DNA of 64,000 bases from NCBI GenBank assembly GCA_002344975.1, contig DDUV01000102.1, positions 4,301 to 68,300 on the forward strand. The letters are read 5' to 3'. The stretch's first letter is position 1, and the number at the start of each line of letters is the position of its first letter. The position numbers were made by a program, and so were the translations under genes. Positions 19,223 through 27,852 of the stretch are shown here, one piece after another. The notes beneath the pieces are model-generated. The model was not told the DNA's origin and searched no databases. It saw only the letters and a program-made list of their open reading frames with translations. Origin of the DNA: Saprospiraceae bacterium UBA2329 (GTDB lineage Bacteria; Bacteroidota; Bacteroidia; Chitinophagales; Saprospiraceae).

Positions 19223-19792
19223 CTAATTGTTGTTGTTATCGTTGTTCAATTGTTTCAAAACATTCCAGACCGGATTCTCTGTATCTTCCGGCGCTTCCAA
19301 TTCCGGCTCCTCCGGCCACTCTTCCTCGTCTGTCCTCAAAATATAGCGGTCAAAAGCCTCCCGGTTGCATTCTACCGTCGGGTCATTTTCGCAATCGTAG
19401 GTTTTTACCATCGGAATGGCCAGCACGACATACTCGTACACATACGGCGAAACATCAAACTTCTGCGTGTCGGGATGAATAAAAACGACATCATCGTCGT
19501 CCGATTCCTCTTCCGTGCTGAATTTCACCACAAAACTGCGTTGATCGGCTATCGGCAGCTTAATGGGCGCCAAACAGCGGTCGCATTCCGTGTTCACCGT
19601 ACCTTCGATGTCCAAATCAAGGACGAACATGCTCGGTTGTTTGTCAAATCGAAGGTGTACCCGCACATCTCCGTCCGCTACCGGCGAAGCTTCAAAACAC
19701 GAAAAGAACTCCCTGTCAATGTGGAAGTTATAATCATAGACTCCGTGGCGCAATCCCTTCACAGGGATCAAATATTGGATCAGCGCGTCCAT
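19223..19792 (-). CDS. yceD: YceD/DUF177 family protein
   Basis: A 189-residue soluble protein of the DUF177 (YceD) family, which is nearly always encoded just upstream of rpmF. In plants and bacteria relatives are linked to 23S rRNA accumulation. The family's Cys pair is visible in NTECDRCLAPIKLP, and a second Cys pair occurs in KTYDCENDPTVECN. The C-terminus is very acidic and ends in a run of Asn. A canonical promoter at 19834-19866 drives this gene and, by position, rpmF, ridA and probably trpS. Confidence 0.88.
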   Translation of the reverse strand: MDALIQYLIPVKGLRHGVYDYNFHIDREFFSCFEASPVADGDVRVHLRFDKQPSMFVLDLDIEGTVNTECDRCLAPIKLPIADQRSFVVKFSTEEESDDDDVVFIHPDTQKFDVSPYVYEYVVLAIPMVKTYDCENDPTVECNREAFDRYILRTDEEEWPEEPELEAPEDTENPVWNVLKQLNNDNNNN

Positions 19793-19833
19793 CTTGCCTT
19801 CGTTTTAATACTGCCCTCCTACGAGAGCGGGTG

Positions 19834-19866
19834 CAAAGGTAAGGTATTGAAATTCAATTTTGCAAA
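19834..19866 (-). promoter_or_regulatory. Promoter of the yceD-rpmF-ridA(-trpS) operon
   Basis: On the minus strand, TTTG (19866-19863) is followed after 21 bases by TACCTTTG (19841-19834). Both boxes and the spacing match the Bacteroidota -33/-7 promoter. The yceD ATG lies about 40 bases downstream. Confidence 0.8.
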
Positions 19867-20021
19867 CTTTTTGTGTGCAAAAGTTTTGTCTCATCCTACA
19901 AAAAGAGCTTTATTTTGATAAAAATTGGGGCGCCCCCGCCTCAATCGGCTACCACGGGTTCAGTCAGGCAGGGTAGCCTCAGGGCGGCGGGCCGGGCTGT
20001 CCACTGCATGGCGGCCTCCAG

Positions 20022-20072
20022 TAGAGCTGTTAGCTTTATCGCGCTATTGCAGCCCTAAAGCTAACAGCTCTA
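20022..20072. repeat. Perfect 17-bp palindromic hairpin
   Basis: Bases 20022-20038 and 20056-20072 are perfect inverted copies around a 17-base loop. There is no T tract on either side, so it is more like a REP element than an intrinsic terminator. It lies downstream of aroK and upstream of yceD. The stem word GCTGTTAGCT resembles the repeats at the left edge of the window. The rest of 19867-20120 shows no gene. Confidence 0.65.
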
Positions 20073-20120
20073 TTCCCGACAGCCGCCATTTCGTTTCCAT
20101 CCCTGGCGCGGCGGGCCAAC

Positions 20121-20645
20121 TCACTCGCATCCAAGCGATTGTAACACATTCACTAATTCTTCCGCCGCATTTGCATCTTCACCCTCTTGCCTATATACGA
20201 TCTGCGCCCGACTGTAAAACGGCCTGCGCTCTTCCATTTTTTTAGCTATAAATGCCAACCACTGCTCATCGGTTTCTAAGCCGGCCAGCAGCGGGCGCTT
20301 GTGGGGCTTGCGTTGCAGACGGCGCAACACCAATTCAGCCGGCGGATCGAGCCATACCGTAACGCCCTGCGCATTCATCCAGTCCATATTGTCGAAAAAA
20401 CAGGGGGTTCCGCCGCCGCAGGAAATGACGGCTCGCTCCCGGTTGGAGGTCTCGTGCAGGGTTTGCCTTTCCAATTCCCGAAAATATGTCTCGCCCTTTT
20501 CTTCAAAAATCCGGGCAACACTACCTTCCTCGCGCTCCTCTATGAGGGCGTCCAAATCGTAGAAATCGCAATCCAGCGCAGCCGCCAGCCGCTTGCCGCT
20601 GTACGATTTCCCGCTACCCATAAAACCGATGATGAAGACGCGCAT
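20121..20645 (-). CDS. aroK: Shikimate kinase
   Basis: A 174-residue NMP-kinase-fold enzyme that phosphorylates shikimate at the 3-hydroxyl in the path to chorismate. The Walker A loop is GFMGSGKS (residues 7-14), the shikimate-binding Asp is in FYDLDALIEE, Arg in YFRELE, and the Gly-rich loop is SCGGGTPCF. The lid region has KRPLLAG. Length is normal. No other aromatic-pathway genes are adjacent. A REP-like hairpin (20666-20735) sits immediately upstream of its ATG at 20645. Confidence 0.93.
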   Translation of the reverse strand: MRVFIIGFMGSGKSYSGKRLAAALDCDFYDLDALIEEREEGSVARIFEEKGETYFRELERQTLHETSNRERAVISCGGGTPCFFDNMDWMNAQGVTVWLDPPAELVLRRLQRKPHKRPLLAGLETDEQWLAFIAKKMEERRPFYSRAQIVYRQEGEDANAAEELVNVLQSLGCE

Positions 20646-20665
20646 GTCTGTGGAAGGCAGCTACG

Positions 20666-20735
20666 AGCCGCGAGCCATGAGCTTCGAGTACTCTACTGGA
20701 GGAAACTCGAAGCTCGAAGCTCATAGCTCGCGGCT
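20666..20735. repeat. REP-like imperfect palindrome, AGCTCGAAGCTCATAGCTCG family
   Basis: A 23-base arm (20666-20688) pairs with 20706-20735, with one mismatch and a duplicated GAAGCTC unit as a bulge. The same vocabulary (GAGCTATGAGC, CGAAGCTCG, GCTCGCGGCT) forms the arms of the larger palindrome at 60537-60743, so both belong to one dispersed family. Confidence 0.7.
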
Positions 20736-20766
20736 TTTATGCATTACAGTTTGTGGCGAAAAAGAA

Positions 20767-21975
20767 TCAATCCATCTCCAGATCAATCCCCGATTGCTCA
20801 TGCCAGGGCAAGCCCCAGGCGCCGAGGCGGTCGAGGAAAGGATCAGGATTGAACTGCTCTACATTGAACACGCCTTTGCCGGTCCAATGCCCCTGCATCA
20901 TCATGGCTGCGCCCAATGCTGCCGGTACGCCGGTGGTGTAAGACACGCCCTGCGTGCCTGTTTCCTGATACGCGGCCTGGTGGCTGCAGTTGTTCCAGAT
21001 ATAGTAGGTCTGCTCTTTGCCGCCTTTGATGCCTTTGATGCGGCAGCCGATGGAGGTTTGGCCGGTGTAGTTTTCCCCCAGTTCGCCGGGATCGGGCAGC
21101 ACCGCTTTGAGGAACTCCAGTGGAATGATTTCCACACCTTTATACATCACGGGGTCAATGCGGGCCATGCCTATATTCTGAATCACACGCAGGTGGGTGA
21201 GGTATTCGTCGCCGAAGGTCATCCAGAAGCGGGCGCGGCGCAGGGTAGGGTAGTTCTTGGTGAGAGACTCCAGTTCCTCGTGGAAGATGAGGTACGATTT
21301 GCGCGGCCCGATGTCGGGATAATTGATCATTTTGGCAATTTCGTGCGGCTCGGTTTCCACCCATTGGCCATCCTGAAAATAGCGGCCTTTCTGCGTGATT
21401 TCGCGGATGTTGATCTCCGGGTTGAAGTTGGTGGCAAAAGCCTTGCCGTGACTGCCTGCGTTGGCGTCTATGATGTCCAACTCGTGCATTTCATCGAAGA
21501 AATGATGGGCGGCCCGCGCCGTAAACACGCCCGTTACGCCCGGATCGAAGCCGCAGCCCAGCACGGCCAGCAAACCCGCGTCGCGGAAGCGGTCGTGGTA
21601 AGCCCATTGCCAGCTATATTCAAACTTGGCTTCATCTTTAGGCTCATAATTGGCTGTGTCTAAGTAATGTACGCCCGTTTCGAGGCAGGCGTCCATGATG
21701 GTGAGGTCTTGGTAGGGCAGCGCGACATGCAGCACCATAGCTGGCTGAAAATCGCGGATGAGGGCCACCAATTCGGGCACATTGTCGGCATCCACGCGGG
21801 CGGTGTGGAAATTGGGGTGCCCTGTATCGCGGCGCACCGCCTCGGCAATGACCTCGCACTTGCTTTGGGTACGGCTGGCCAAAAGGATTTCGGAGAATAT
21901 CTCCGGATGTTGGGCGCACTTGTAGGCGGCTACCCTGCCGACTCCGCCGGCGCCGATGATGAGTAATTTGGACAT
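20767..21975 (-). CDS. Saccharopine dehydrogenase family oxidoreductase, probably carboxynorspermidine synthase
   Basis: A 402-residue cytoplasmic NAD(P)-dependent enzyme. The Rossmann loop IGAGGVGRVAAYKCA is at the N-terminus, and LGCGFDPGVTGVFTARAAHH matches the conserved middle of the family. The length of about 400 and the sequence style resemble carboxy(nor)spermidine dehydrogenase, which condenses aspartate semialdehyde with a diamine in the alternative spermidine route used by many Bacteroidota. True saccharopine dehydrogenase is the main alternative. The partner decarboxylase gene is not in the window, so the polyamine assignment rests on family resemblance. It lies 89 bases downstream of lysS, with a low-complexity spacer between. 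Confidence 0.75.
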   Translation of the reverse strand: MSKLLIIGAGGVGRVAAYKCAQHPEIFSEILLASRTQSKCEVIAEAVRRDTGHPNFHTARVDADNVPELVALIRDFQPAMVLHVALPYQDLTIMDACLETGVHYLDTANYEPKDEAKFEYSWQWAYHDRFRDAGLLAVLGCGFDPGVTGVFTARAAHHFFDEMHELDIIDANAGSHGKAFATNFNPEINIREITQKGRYFQDGQWVETEPHEIAKMINYPDIGPRKSYLIFHEELESLTKNYPTLRRARFWMTFGDEYLTHLRVIQNIGMARIDPVMYKGVEIIPLEFLKAVLPDPGELGENYTGQTSIGCRIKGIKGGKEQTYYIWNNCSHQAAYQETGTQGVSYTTGVPAALGAAMMMQGHWTGKGVFNVEQFNPDPFLDRLGAWGLPWHEQSGIDLEMD

Positions 21976-22064
21976 TATTTCTTATTGTATTATTTCGGAT
22001 TTCGGATTCAATATTCCGCATTCCGCGCTTGCACCGCCTACCGCCTACTGCTTACCGCCAACCG

Positions 22065-23567
22065 CTACTCCGGCCGCATCTGCGGAAAAAACAGCACTTC
22101 CTGAATGGTACTCTGGTTGGTCATCAGCATGGCGAGGCGGTCTATACCGATGCCGATGCCCGCCGTGGGCGGCATACCGAATTCGAGGGCGCGCAGAAAA
22201 TCGTGGTCAATGAACATAGCCTCTTCATCGCCGCGATCCTTGAGCACTACCTGCTCCTCGAAGCGCTCGCGCTGATCTATCGGGTCGTTCAATTCTGAGT
22301 AAGCATTGGCCACCTCCTTGCCGTTGATCATCAGCTCGAAGCGTTCTACCAAGCCAGGCTTGGAACGGTGGCGCTTGGTGAGCGGACTCATCTCCACCGG
22401 GTAGTCGGTGATGAAAGTAGGCTGCGTGTAGAGCTTTTCGCATTTTTCGCTGAAAATTTCGTCCACCATTTTACCCACGCCCATCGTGTTGTCCACTTCA
22501 ATGTGCAGTTGGCGGCACACGTCGCGCATGGCGGCTTCATCCATGCCGTACAGATCGAAGCCCGTGTGTTCTTTGATGGCGTCGAGGATGCCGATGCGTT
22601 GGAAGGGCGCTTTGAAACTGAGCACTTTATCGCCCACCTGCACATCGGTGGCGCCGTGCAGATCAAGCGCTACTTTTTCCAACAGTTGCTCGGTGGTTTC
22701 CATCATCCAGTTGTAGTCTTTGTAAGCCACATAAAATTCGAGGATGGTAAACTCCGGGTTGTGGGTGCGGTCCATGCCTTCGTTGCGGAAGTTGCGGCTG
22801 AATTCATACACCCAATCAAAACCGCCGACCACCAAACGCTTGAGATACAGTTCGTTGGCAATGCGCAGGTACATCGGTATATCAAGCGCATTGTGGTGGG
22901 TGATGAAGGGCCGGGCCGTAGCGCCGCCGGGAATATTTTGGAGTACGGGCGTGTCCACTTCGAGGGCGCCCCGGTTGTTGAGGAACTCGCGGATGCTGTT
23001 CACCATTTTGGTGCGCTGGATGAAAGTTTCCCGGATGCCTGCATTCACCACCAGGTCCACATAGCGCATGCGGTGCCGCAGTTCGGGATCAACGAAAGCG
23101 TCATACACATTGCCCTCGGCATCGGTTTTGACGATGGGCAGAGGACGCAGCGATTTGCAAAGCAGGGTAAACGATTTGGCGTGTACGGTGATTTCGCCGG
23201 TGCGGGTACGGAACACAAAGCCCTCTATACCAACAAAATCGCCGATGTCCAAGAGTTTTTTGAACAGTTCGTCGAACAGGCGTTTGTCTTCGCCGGGGCA
23301 GATGTCGTCGCGGCGCACATAAAACTGGATTCTGCCGGTAGAGTCCTGAAGCTCGGCAAAACAAGCCTTGCCCATATCGCGCACCATCATGATGCGGCCG
23401 GCAAGGCGGAGGTTTTCAAAGCCCTCGGCGCCGTCTTCGTAGCGGGCCTTGATGTCGGCGGCAAAAGCGTTGACTTCAAATTGCGGCGCGGGATACGGGT
23501 CTATGCCGAGATCGCGGATGGCCTGCAGGTTTTGTCTTCTTACGATTTCCTGTTCTGACAATTGCAT
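22065..23567 (-). CDS. lysS: Lysine-tRNA ligase, class II
   Basis: A 500-residue class II aminoacyl-tRNA synthetase. An OB-fold anticodon-binding domain (about 50-155; RLAGRIMMVRDMGK) precedes the catalytic core, with motif 2 as YEFSRNFRNEGMDRTHNPEFT and motif 3 in GIGIGIDRLAMLMTN near the C-terminus. The ending FFPQMRPE is typical. Some Bacteroidota enzymes carry a C-terminal extension that is absent here. A TACTTTTG box at 23592-23599 is placed to give a short leader. Confidence 0.95.
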   Translation of the reverse strand: MQLSEQEIVRRQNLQAIRDLGIDPYPAPQFEVNAFAADIKARYEDGAEGFENLRLAGRIMMVRDMGKACFAELQDSTGRIQFYVRRDDICPGEDKRLFDELFKKLLDIGDFVGIEGFVFRTRTGEITVHAKSFTLLCKSLRPLPIVKTDAEGNVYDAFVDPELRHRMRYVDLVVNAGIRETFIQRTKMVNSIREFLNNRGALEVDTPVLQNIPGGATARPFITHHNALDIPMYLRIANELYLKRLVVGGFDWVYEFSRNFRNEGMDRTHNPEFTILEFYVAYKDYNWMMETTEQLLEKVALDLHGATDVQVGDKVLSFKAPFQRIGILDAIKEHTGFDLYGMDEAAMRDVCRQLHIEVDNTMGVGKMVDEIFSEKCEKLYTQPTFITDYPVEMSPLTKRHRSKPGLVERFELMINGKEVANAYSELNDPIDQRERFEEQVVLKDRGDEEAMFIDHDFLRALEFGMPPTAGIGIGIDRLAMLMTNQSTIQEVLFFPQMRPE

Positions 23568-23591
23568 TGGATAATTCTATTTTTGGAGGCG

Positions 23592-23599
23592 CAAAAGTA
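23592..23599 (-). promoter_or_regulatory. -7 box for lysS
   Basis: The minus strand reads TACTTTTG, a TAnnTTTG match 24 bases upstream of the lysS ATG. No TTG box is seen at 19-21 bases. Confidence 0.5.
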
Positions 23600-23623
23600 A
23601 GAGTTTCTGCAATAACTTATTGC

Positions 23624-24601
23624 CTAAAAATGCAACAAGCGCGTAGAGTATTCCAAAGGCTGCACTGTCTGCCGGGTTCGGGAGTCGGAGGGTATGAATT
23701 GCCAGGGCGTGGGCTGCTTGGACCAGTCAAAGGCTGTTTTTTCCAAATATCGCTTTCTATACTCTAATGGCGTGCAAGAGCGATATTTTTTAAAAAGCCG
23801 GTTGAAGTTGGCTAAGTTATTGAACCCCGATTTGGCCGAAATCTGAGCCACCGTATCGTCTGTATCTAAGAGGAGTTTGCAGGCATGGCCAATGCGGAGG
23901 TCCACCAAAAACTGTGTGAAACTGCGGAAAGCGTATTTTTGAAAAAAATGGCTGAAAGCGGACTCGCTCATGTGAACTTGTGCGGCCACATCGCCGATTT
24001 TGAAATCAGGATTGGTGAAGTGTTTCAGAATGCAGGCATAAGCCACCTGAATGCGGCTGTTCTCAGAGCGCTGCCCGCCGGGGAGGAAACCCTCGCTGGC
24101 CAAAAAAGTGGTATCACCCGACTCGGAGAGCAGATCGAGCAATTGAAAAAAGTCTATGATATTGGAAAAGCCCCGGTCTTCGGTGAGGCCCAATATGAGC
24201 GGCATGGCTTCCTCAAAGGTTTTGCCATGAAATTTGATGCCTTTGGAGGCCTCCTTCAGCAGGTTCCTTATTTTTATAAATCGCTCTTTTTGAAACATTT
24301 GCCCGCTGAAAAGGTCTATCGCGAACTGTATGGTCACTACCCGGTAAGGCTGCCCGCTGTCCTGCAAATGCTGATCGCCCTCCCATTTGTGGTAGAGGTA
24401 CGGCCCCAACAGCACCAAGTCGCAATCGGTGTAGCGCTCGGTGGAATCTCCTACAATGCGCGTCCCCGACATCCCGACAATGAGATTCAATTCGTACTCC
24501 GGGTGGTTGTGGATGGGATAGTCGAATCCGTTGCTGATCGAGTCGAGTACAACGAAAACGTCTTGCGGTTTGAGCGGCGTGATTTCTTTATAAATGTTCA
24601 T
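23624..24601 (-). CDS. AraC-family transcriptional regulator
   Basis: A 325-residue regulator with an N-terminal cupin-like ligand-binding domain (IHNHPEYELNLIVGMSG near residues 36-52) and a C-terminal double helix-turn-helix (about 195-290; KIGDVAAQVHMSESAFSHFF and VAQISAKSGFNNLANFNRLF). This layout is that of carbohydrate-responsive AraC/XylS activators. It is divergent from the SusC gene with only 90 bases between the starts, so it is the likely local regulator of the utilisation locus. A TACTTTTG box at 24605-24612 lies only 3 bases from the ATG, suggesting a nearly leaderless transcript or a start a little further in. The effector is unknown. Confidence 0.85.
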   Translation of the reverse strand: MNIYKEITPLKPQDVFVVLDSISNGFDYPIHNHPEYELNLIVGMSGTRIVGDSTERYTDCDLVLLGPYLYHKWEGDQHLQDSGQPYRVVTIQFAIDLFSGQMFQKERFIKIRNLLKEASKGIKFHGKTFEEAMPLILGLTEDRGFSNIIDFFQLLDLLSESGDTTFLASEGFLPGGQRSENSRIQVAYACILKHFTNPDFKIGDVAAQVHMSESAFSHFFQKYAFRSFTQFLVDLRIGHACKLLLDTDDTVAQISAKSGFNNLANFNRLFKKYRSCTPLEYRKRYLEKTAFDWSKQPTPWQFIPSDSRTRQTVQPLEYSTRLLHF

Positions 24602-24604
24602 TCA

Positions 24605-24665
24605 CAAAAGTACTATTTATTTGCAATATTATACCATAATCGCTTCTCTCGGCGGCTTATCTTTG
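24605..24665. promoter_or_regulatory. Divergent AraC/SusC promoter region
   Basis: Two TAnnTTTG boxes face away from each other: TACTTTTG on the minus strand (24612-24605) for the regulator, and TATCTTTG on the plus strand (24658-24665) for the SusC gene, 26 bases before its ATG. Neither has a clear TTG at 19-21 bases, as is common at activator-dependent promoters. The AT-rich stretch between them is the likely operator. Confidence 0.5.
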
Positions 24666-24691
24666 CCTATACCAATAAAACCGGCGACACC

Positions 24692-27600
24692 ATGAAAAGA
24701 GGCATACCTGCAATCCGTTTGATGAGTCTGATCTGCAATCGGTTGATTTTCTTGTTGTTAATCATCTTTTTTGGCAGCTTTTCGACAGCTACGGCGCAGT
24801 CGTTCAAAGTATCCGGCATGGTCGTTTCTCAGGAAGACAAGCAAGCTCTGATCGGCGCCACCATAGTAGAAAAAGGCACCAACAACGGAACCATCACCGA
24901 TGTGGACGGGAGCTTTGCCCTCACCCTCGCTTCGGGGCAGGCAACGCTGTTGGTCAGTTATGTGGGGTTTGAAACCCAGACCATTGCCGTACAAAACCGC
25001 CCATTCATAGAAGTAGCGCTGGGGCCGGAATACAAGCTCATGCAGGAGGTGGTGGTGACGGGCTACAAACGCGAGATACGCAGCGACGTAACCTCGGCCA
25101 TTGCATCGGTCAAATCCAGAGACATCGGCAAATTGGTCGTCACCGGCATAGATCAGGCATTGCAGGGGCAAGCCCCCGGCGTAGTTGTCACACAGGTGAC
25201 CGGCTCGCCCGGCGACGACATATCGGTGCGCATACGCGGCGTGGGTACATTGGGCAACAACAACCCGCTGTATGTGATAGACGGTATACCTACTACCAGC
25301 GGCCTCAACATGTTTTCCATCACAGACATCGAATCGGTGGAAGTGCTGAAAGACGCGGCTGCTGCAGCCATTTACGGCGCGCGGGCTGCCAACGGCGTGG
25401 TGCTGATAACGACCAAACGCGGGAAATCGGGGGCGCCGGTGTTCAATTTTGAAGCATACAGCGGCGTGCAGGAGCCGGTTCGTTTGCCCCAATTGCTCAA
25501 CGCCGATGAATACCTGATGCTCCGCAATGAGGCCATTGCCAATGCCAACCTGCTGCGAAACCCTGCCAACCAACTGCCCTCTTACGACCCCTCCATACTC
25601 GATACGCTGCCCGACAACAACTGGCTCGACATGCTTTTCAACCCTGCCCCCGTGCAGCGTTATGCGCTTTCGGCCAAAGGCGGCAGCGAGGCCGGCAATT
25701 ACTACATCTCCGGCGAGTATTTTTCTCAGGACGGCATTTTCAAAGGTCAGGGCTTCGACAAATACCAGGTGCGTTTCAATGGCGAAATCGGCAAACGCTT
25801 GTTCCGCGTGGGCAATCAGTTGGCATTTTCTCATACCGACCGCAAGGTCATCAACGGCTCCGGCGACGGATTCGGCCCCGGCAACGAACTGAGCGGCATC
25901 CGGTACGCGCTCATCGCATCGCCTGTGTTTCCGGCGCGTTACCCAGACGGCAGCTACATCAACGTCACTTCTGATCTGGGCGACCCCGTGCTTTTTGGAG
26001 ACGGCAACGCCAATCCGCTGGCATTCATCGAAAACACCGACTGGACCATCAAGCGCTATCGCGTTTTCGGCAGCGTGTTTGCCGAGTTGAACCCGCTGGA
26101 CGGGCTGAGACTGCGCAGTACCATCGGCGGCGATTTCCTGTTTGAGCGCGAAAAACTGTTCAAAAAACGGTTGTCGCCGGCAGTTTACGACCCCACTTCG
26201 CTCAACGAGGGCAGGGTGTTCAATCAGACCTTGGTGTGGAACAATACCATTGACTTCAACCGCACGTTCGGGGGGCATCGCATTGCCGTGCTGGCCGGTA
26301 TGGAGGCCATCCAAAATCATACGGATTACCTCGGCGCATCGGCCAACAACTTCCGGCGCACCGACCCGCTGTTCCGATACATCAGCGCCAGCATTCCGGC
26401 GGAACTCAACAACATCGGCGCATCGGGCATTGCCACCGAGTGGGCACTCTTGTCGTGGTTCGGTCAGGTGGGATATTCCTACAAAAGCCGCTATGTACTG
26501 AGCGCCGCCGTTCGCCGCGACGGCTCTTCCCGCTTCGGCAAAAACAACCGCTGGGGCACCTTCCCTTCTTTCTCGGCTGCCTGGAACATATCCAACGAGC
26601 CGTTTTTTCAAAATGTCCGGTTCATTTCCAGCCTGAAAATACGCGGAAGTTGGGGGCAGTTGGGCAATCAGGAAATAGGCATTTATCCTTACAGTTCCCT
26701 CGTCAATATCGGAGAGTTTGTTTACACCTTCGGCGGCAGTGCGGCCACCGGCGCCACCGTGGTGGAAACCGGCAACAGCAACATCAGGTGGGAAACGAGC
26801 ACACAGCAAAACATTGGTTTAGACCTCAGTCTGAAACAAGACCGGCTCAGCCTCACCCTTGATGCTTTCCGCAAACGCACCGATGATATTCTCGTGCGCG
26901 TGCCCGTTCCGCAGGCCGGCGGCGCTACCCGGCCACCTTTCGTCAATGCAGCCTCGGTAGAAAACAAAGGTTTGGAGGCCGCTCTCATTTATCGCAATAA
27001 AATAGGCGGATGGAACTACAACATCGGCGCCAACATTACCACCGTGCGCAATCAGGTGCTCTCCATCGCCGACAGCGAGCCGATACTGGGCGGCTTCGGC
27101 CTGTCCGACGGCCCCATCACCCGCACAGAGCCGGGCCATCCCATCGGTTCGTTTTTCCTGTGGCAAATGACCGGGCTGTTTCAGTCGCAGGAGGAAATTG
27201 CCGCCGCTCCTTTTCAGACGCAATTCACCCGGCCGGGCGATGTGCGCTTTGCCGACATCAACGGCGACAACAAGATTGACGACAAAGACCGCCTCCATGT
27301 GGGCAATCCTTTTCCTGATTTTACCTACGGCGTTTCGCTGGGCATCAGCAACAAGATATTCGATTTTTCAGCCCTCGTTCAAGGGGTGCAGGGCAATGAT
27401 GTTTATTTCCTTTATGGCAATTTTGCTTATGAAACTCAACTGCGCGGCTTCAATTCCTACCAGGACCTGCTCCGGCGTTGGACGCCCGACAACCCCAATA
27501 CCGACATACCCAAAGTGAGTGTGGACGACCGCAACGGCAACCGCCGGGTTTCTACCCGTTTCCTGCTCGACGGCTCGTACATGCGCGTCAGAAACGTGAC

Positions 27601-27838
27601 GATGGGCTGTAATCTCAAGGATGTGCTCCAATGGAAAGGCATCGGCAGCCTGCGCCTGTATGTGACGGTGCAAAATGCCCTCACTTTCACCAAGTATCCC
27701 GGCCTCGATCCTGAAATTCAGGCCAATGCCAACGACACGCGCGGTTTGGGGCTTTCTTCCGACCTCAGCGTGGGCATTGACTGGGGTACGGTGCCCGCGC
27801 CCCGATCATGGATTGCCGGCATTCAGGTGGAATTTTGA
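24692..27838 (+). CDS. SusC/RagA-family TonB-linked outer membrane transporter
   Basis: Read from the ATG at 24692 this gives 1048 residues, the usual SusC length. The open frame extends upstream to 23885, but that part is antisense to the AraC gene. The signal peptide is followed by a carboxypeptidase-regulatory-like domain (about 38-125; FKVSGMVVSQEDKQALIGAT), a plug (LQGQAPGVVVTQVTG, ISVRIRGVGTL, PLYVIDGIPT, AAAIYGARAANGVVLITTKR) and the long barrel. It imports oligosaccharides across the outer membrane with its SusD lid, powered by TonB. SusD starts 14 bases downstream. The glycan is not readable from the sequence; the GH130 gene after the locus hints at mannosides. Confidence 0.93.
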   Translation: MKRGIPAIRLMSLICNRLIFLLLIIFFGSFSTATAQSFKVSGMVVSQEDKQALIGATIVEKGTNNGTITDVDGSFALTLASGQATLLVSYVGFETQTIAVQNRPFIEVALGPEYKLMQEVVVTGYKREIRSDVTSAIASVKSRDIGKLVVTGIDQALQGQAPGVVVTQVTGSPGDDISVRIRGVGTLGNNNPLYVIDGIPTTSGLNMFSITDIESVEVLKDAAAAAIYGARAANGVVLITTKRGKSGAPVFNFEAYSGVQEPVRLPQLLNADEYLMLRNEAIANANLLRNPANQLPSYDPSILDTLPDNNWLDMLFNPAPVQRYALSAKGGSEAGNYYISGEYFSQDGIFKGQGFDKYQVRFNGEIGKRLFRVGNQLAFSHTDRKVINGSGDGFGPGNELSGIRYALIASPVFPARYPDGSYINVTSDLGDPVLFGDGNANPLAFIENTDWTIKRYRVFGSVFAELNPLDGLRLRSTIGGDFLFEREKLFKKRLSPAVYDPTSLNEGRVFNQTLVWNNTIDFNRTFGGHRIAVLAGMEAIQNHTDYLGASANNFRRTDPLFRYISASIPAELNNIGASGIATEWALLSWFGQVGYSYKSRYVLSAAVRRDGSSRFGKNNRWGTFPSFSAAWNISNEPFFQNVRFISSLKIRGSWGQLGNQEIGIYPYSSLVNIGEFVYTFGGSAATGATVVETGNSNIRWETSTQQNIGLDLSLKQDRLSLTLDAFRKRTDDILVRVPVPQAGGATRPPFVNAASVENKGLEAALIYRNKIGGWNYNIGANITTVRNQVLSIADSEPILGGFGLSDGPITRTEPGHPIGSFFLWQMTGLFQSQEEIAAAPFQTQFTRPGDVRFADINGDNKIDDKDRLHVGNPFPDFTYGVSLGISNKIFDFSALVQGVQGNDVYFLYGNFAYETQLRGFNSYQDLLRRWTPDNPNTDIPKVSVDDRNGNRRVSTRFLLDGSYMRVRNVTMGCNLKDVLQWKGIGSLRLYVTVQNALTFTKYPGLDPEIQANANDTRGLGLSSDLSVGIDWGTVPAPRSWIAGIQVEF

Positions 27839-27852
27839 TTAAAATCCTGAAA

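Noticed and set aside
20022..20072. Hairpin as an intrinsic terminator of aroK
   Set aside because: No T-rich tract follows the stem on either strand.
23885..24691. Upstream extension of the SusC reading frame by 269 codons
   Set aside because: It is wholly antisense to the AraC gene and lies before a good signal peptide; the SusC start is the ATG at 24692.
24758..26809. 683-codon minus-strand open frame
   Set aside because: It is antisense to the susC gene, has biased composition and no recognisable domain; high GC makes long antisense frames common here.
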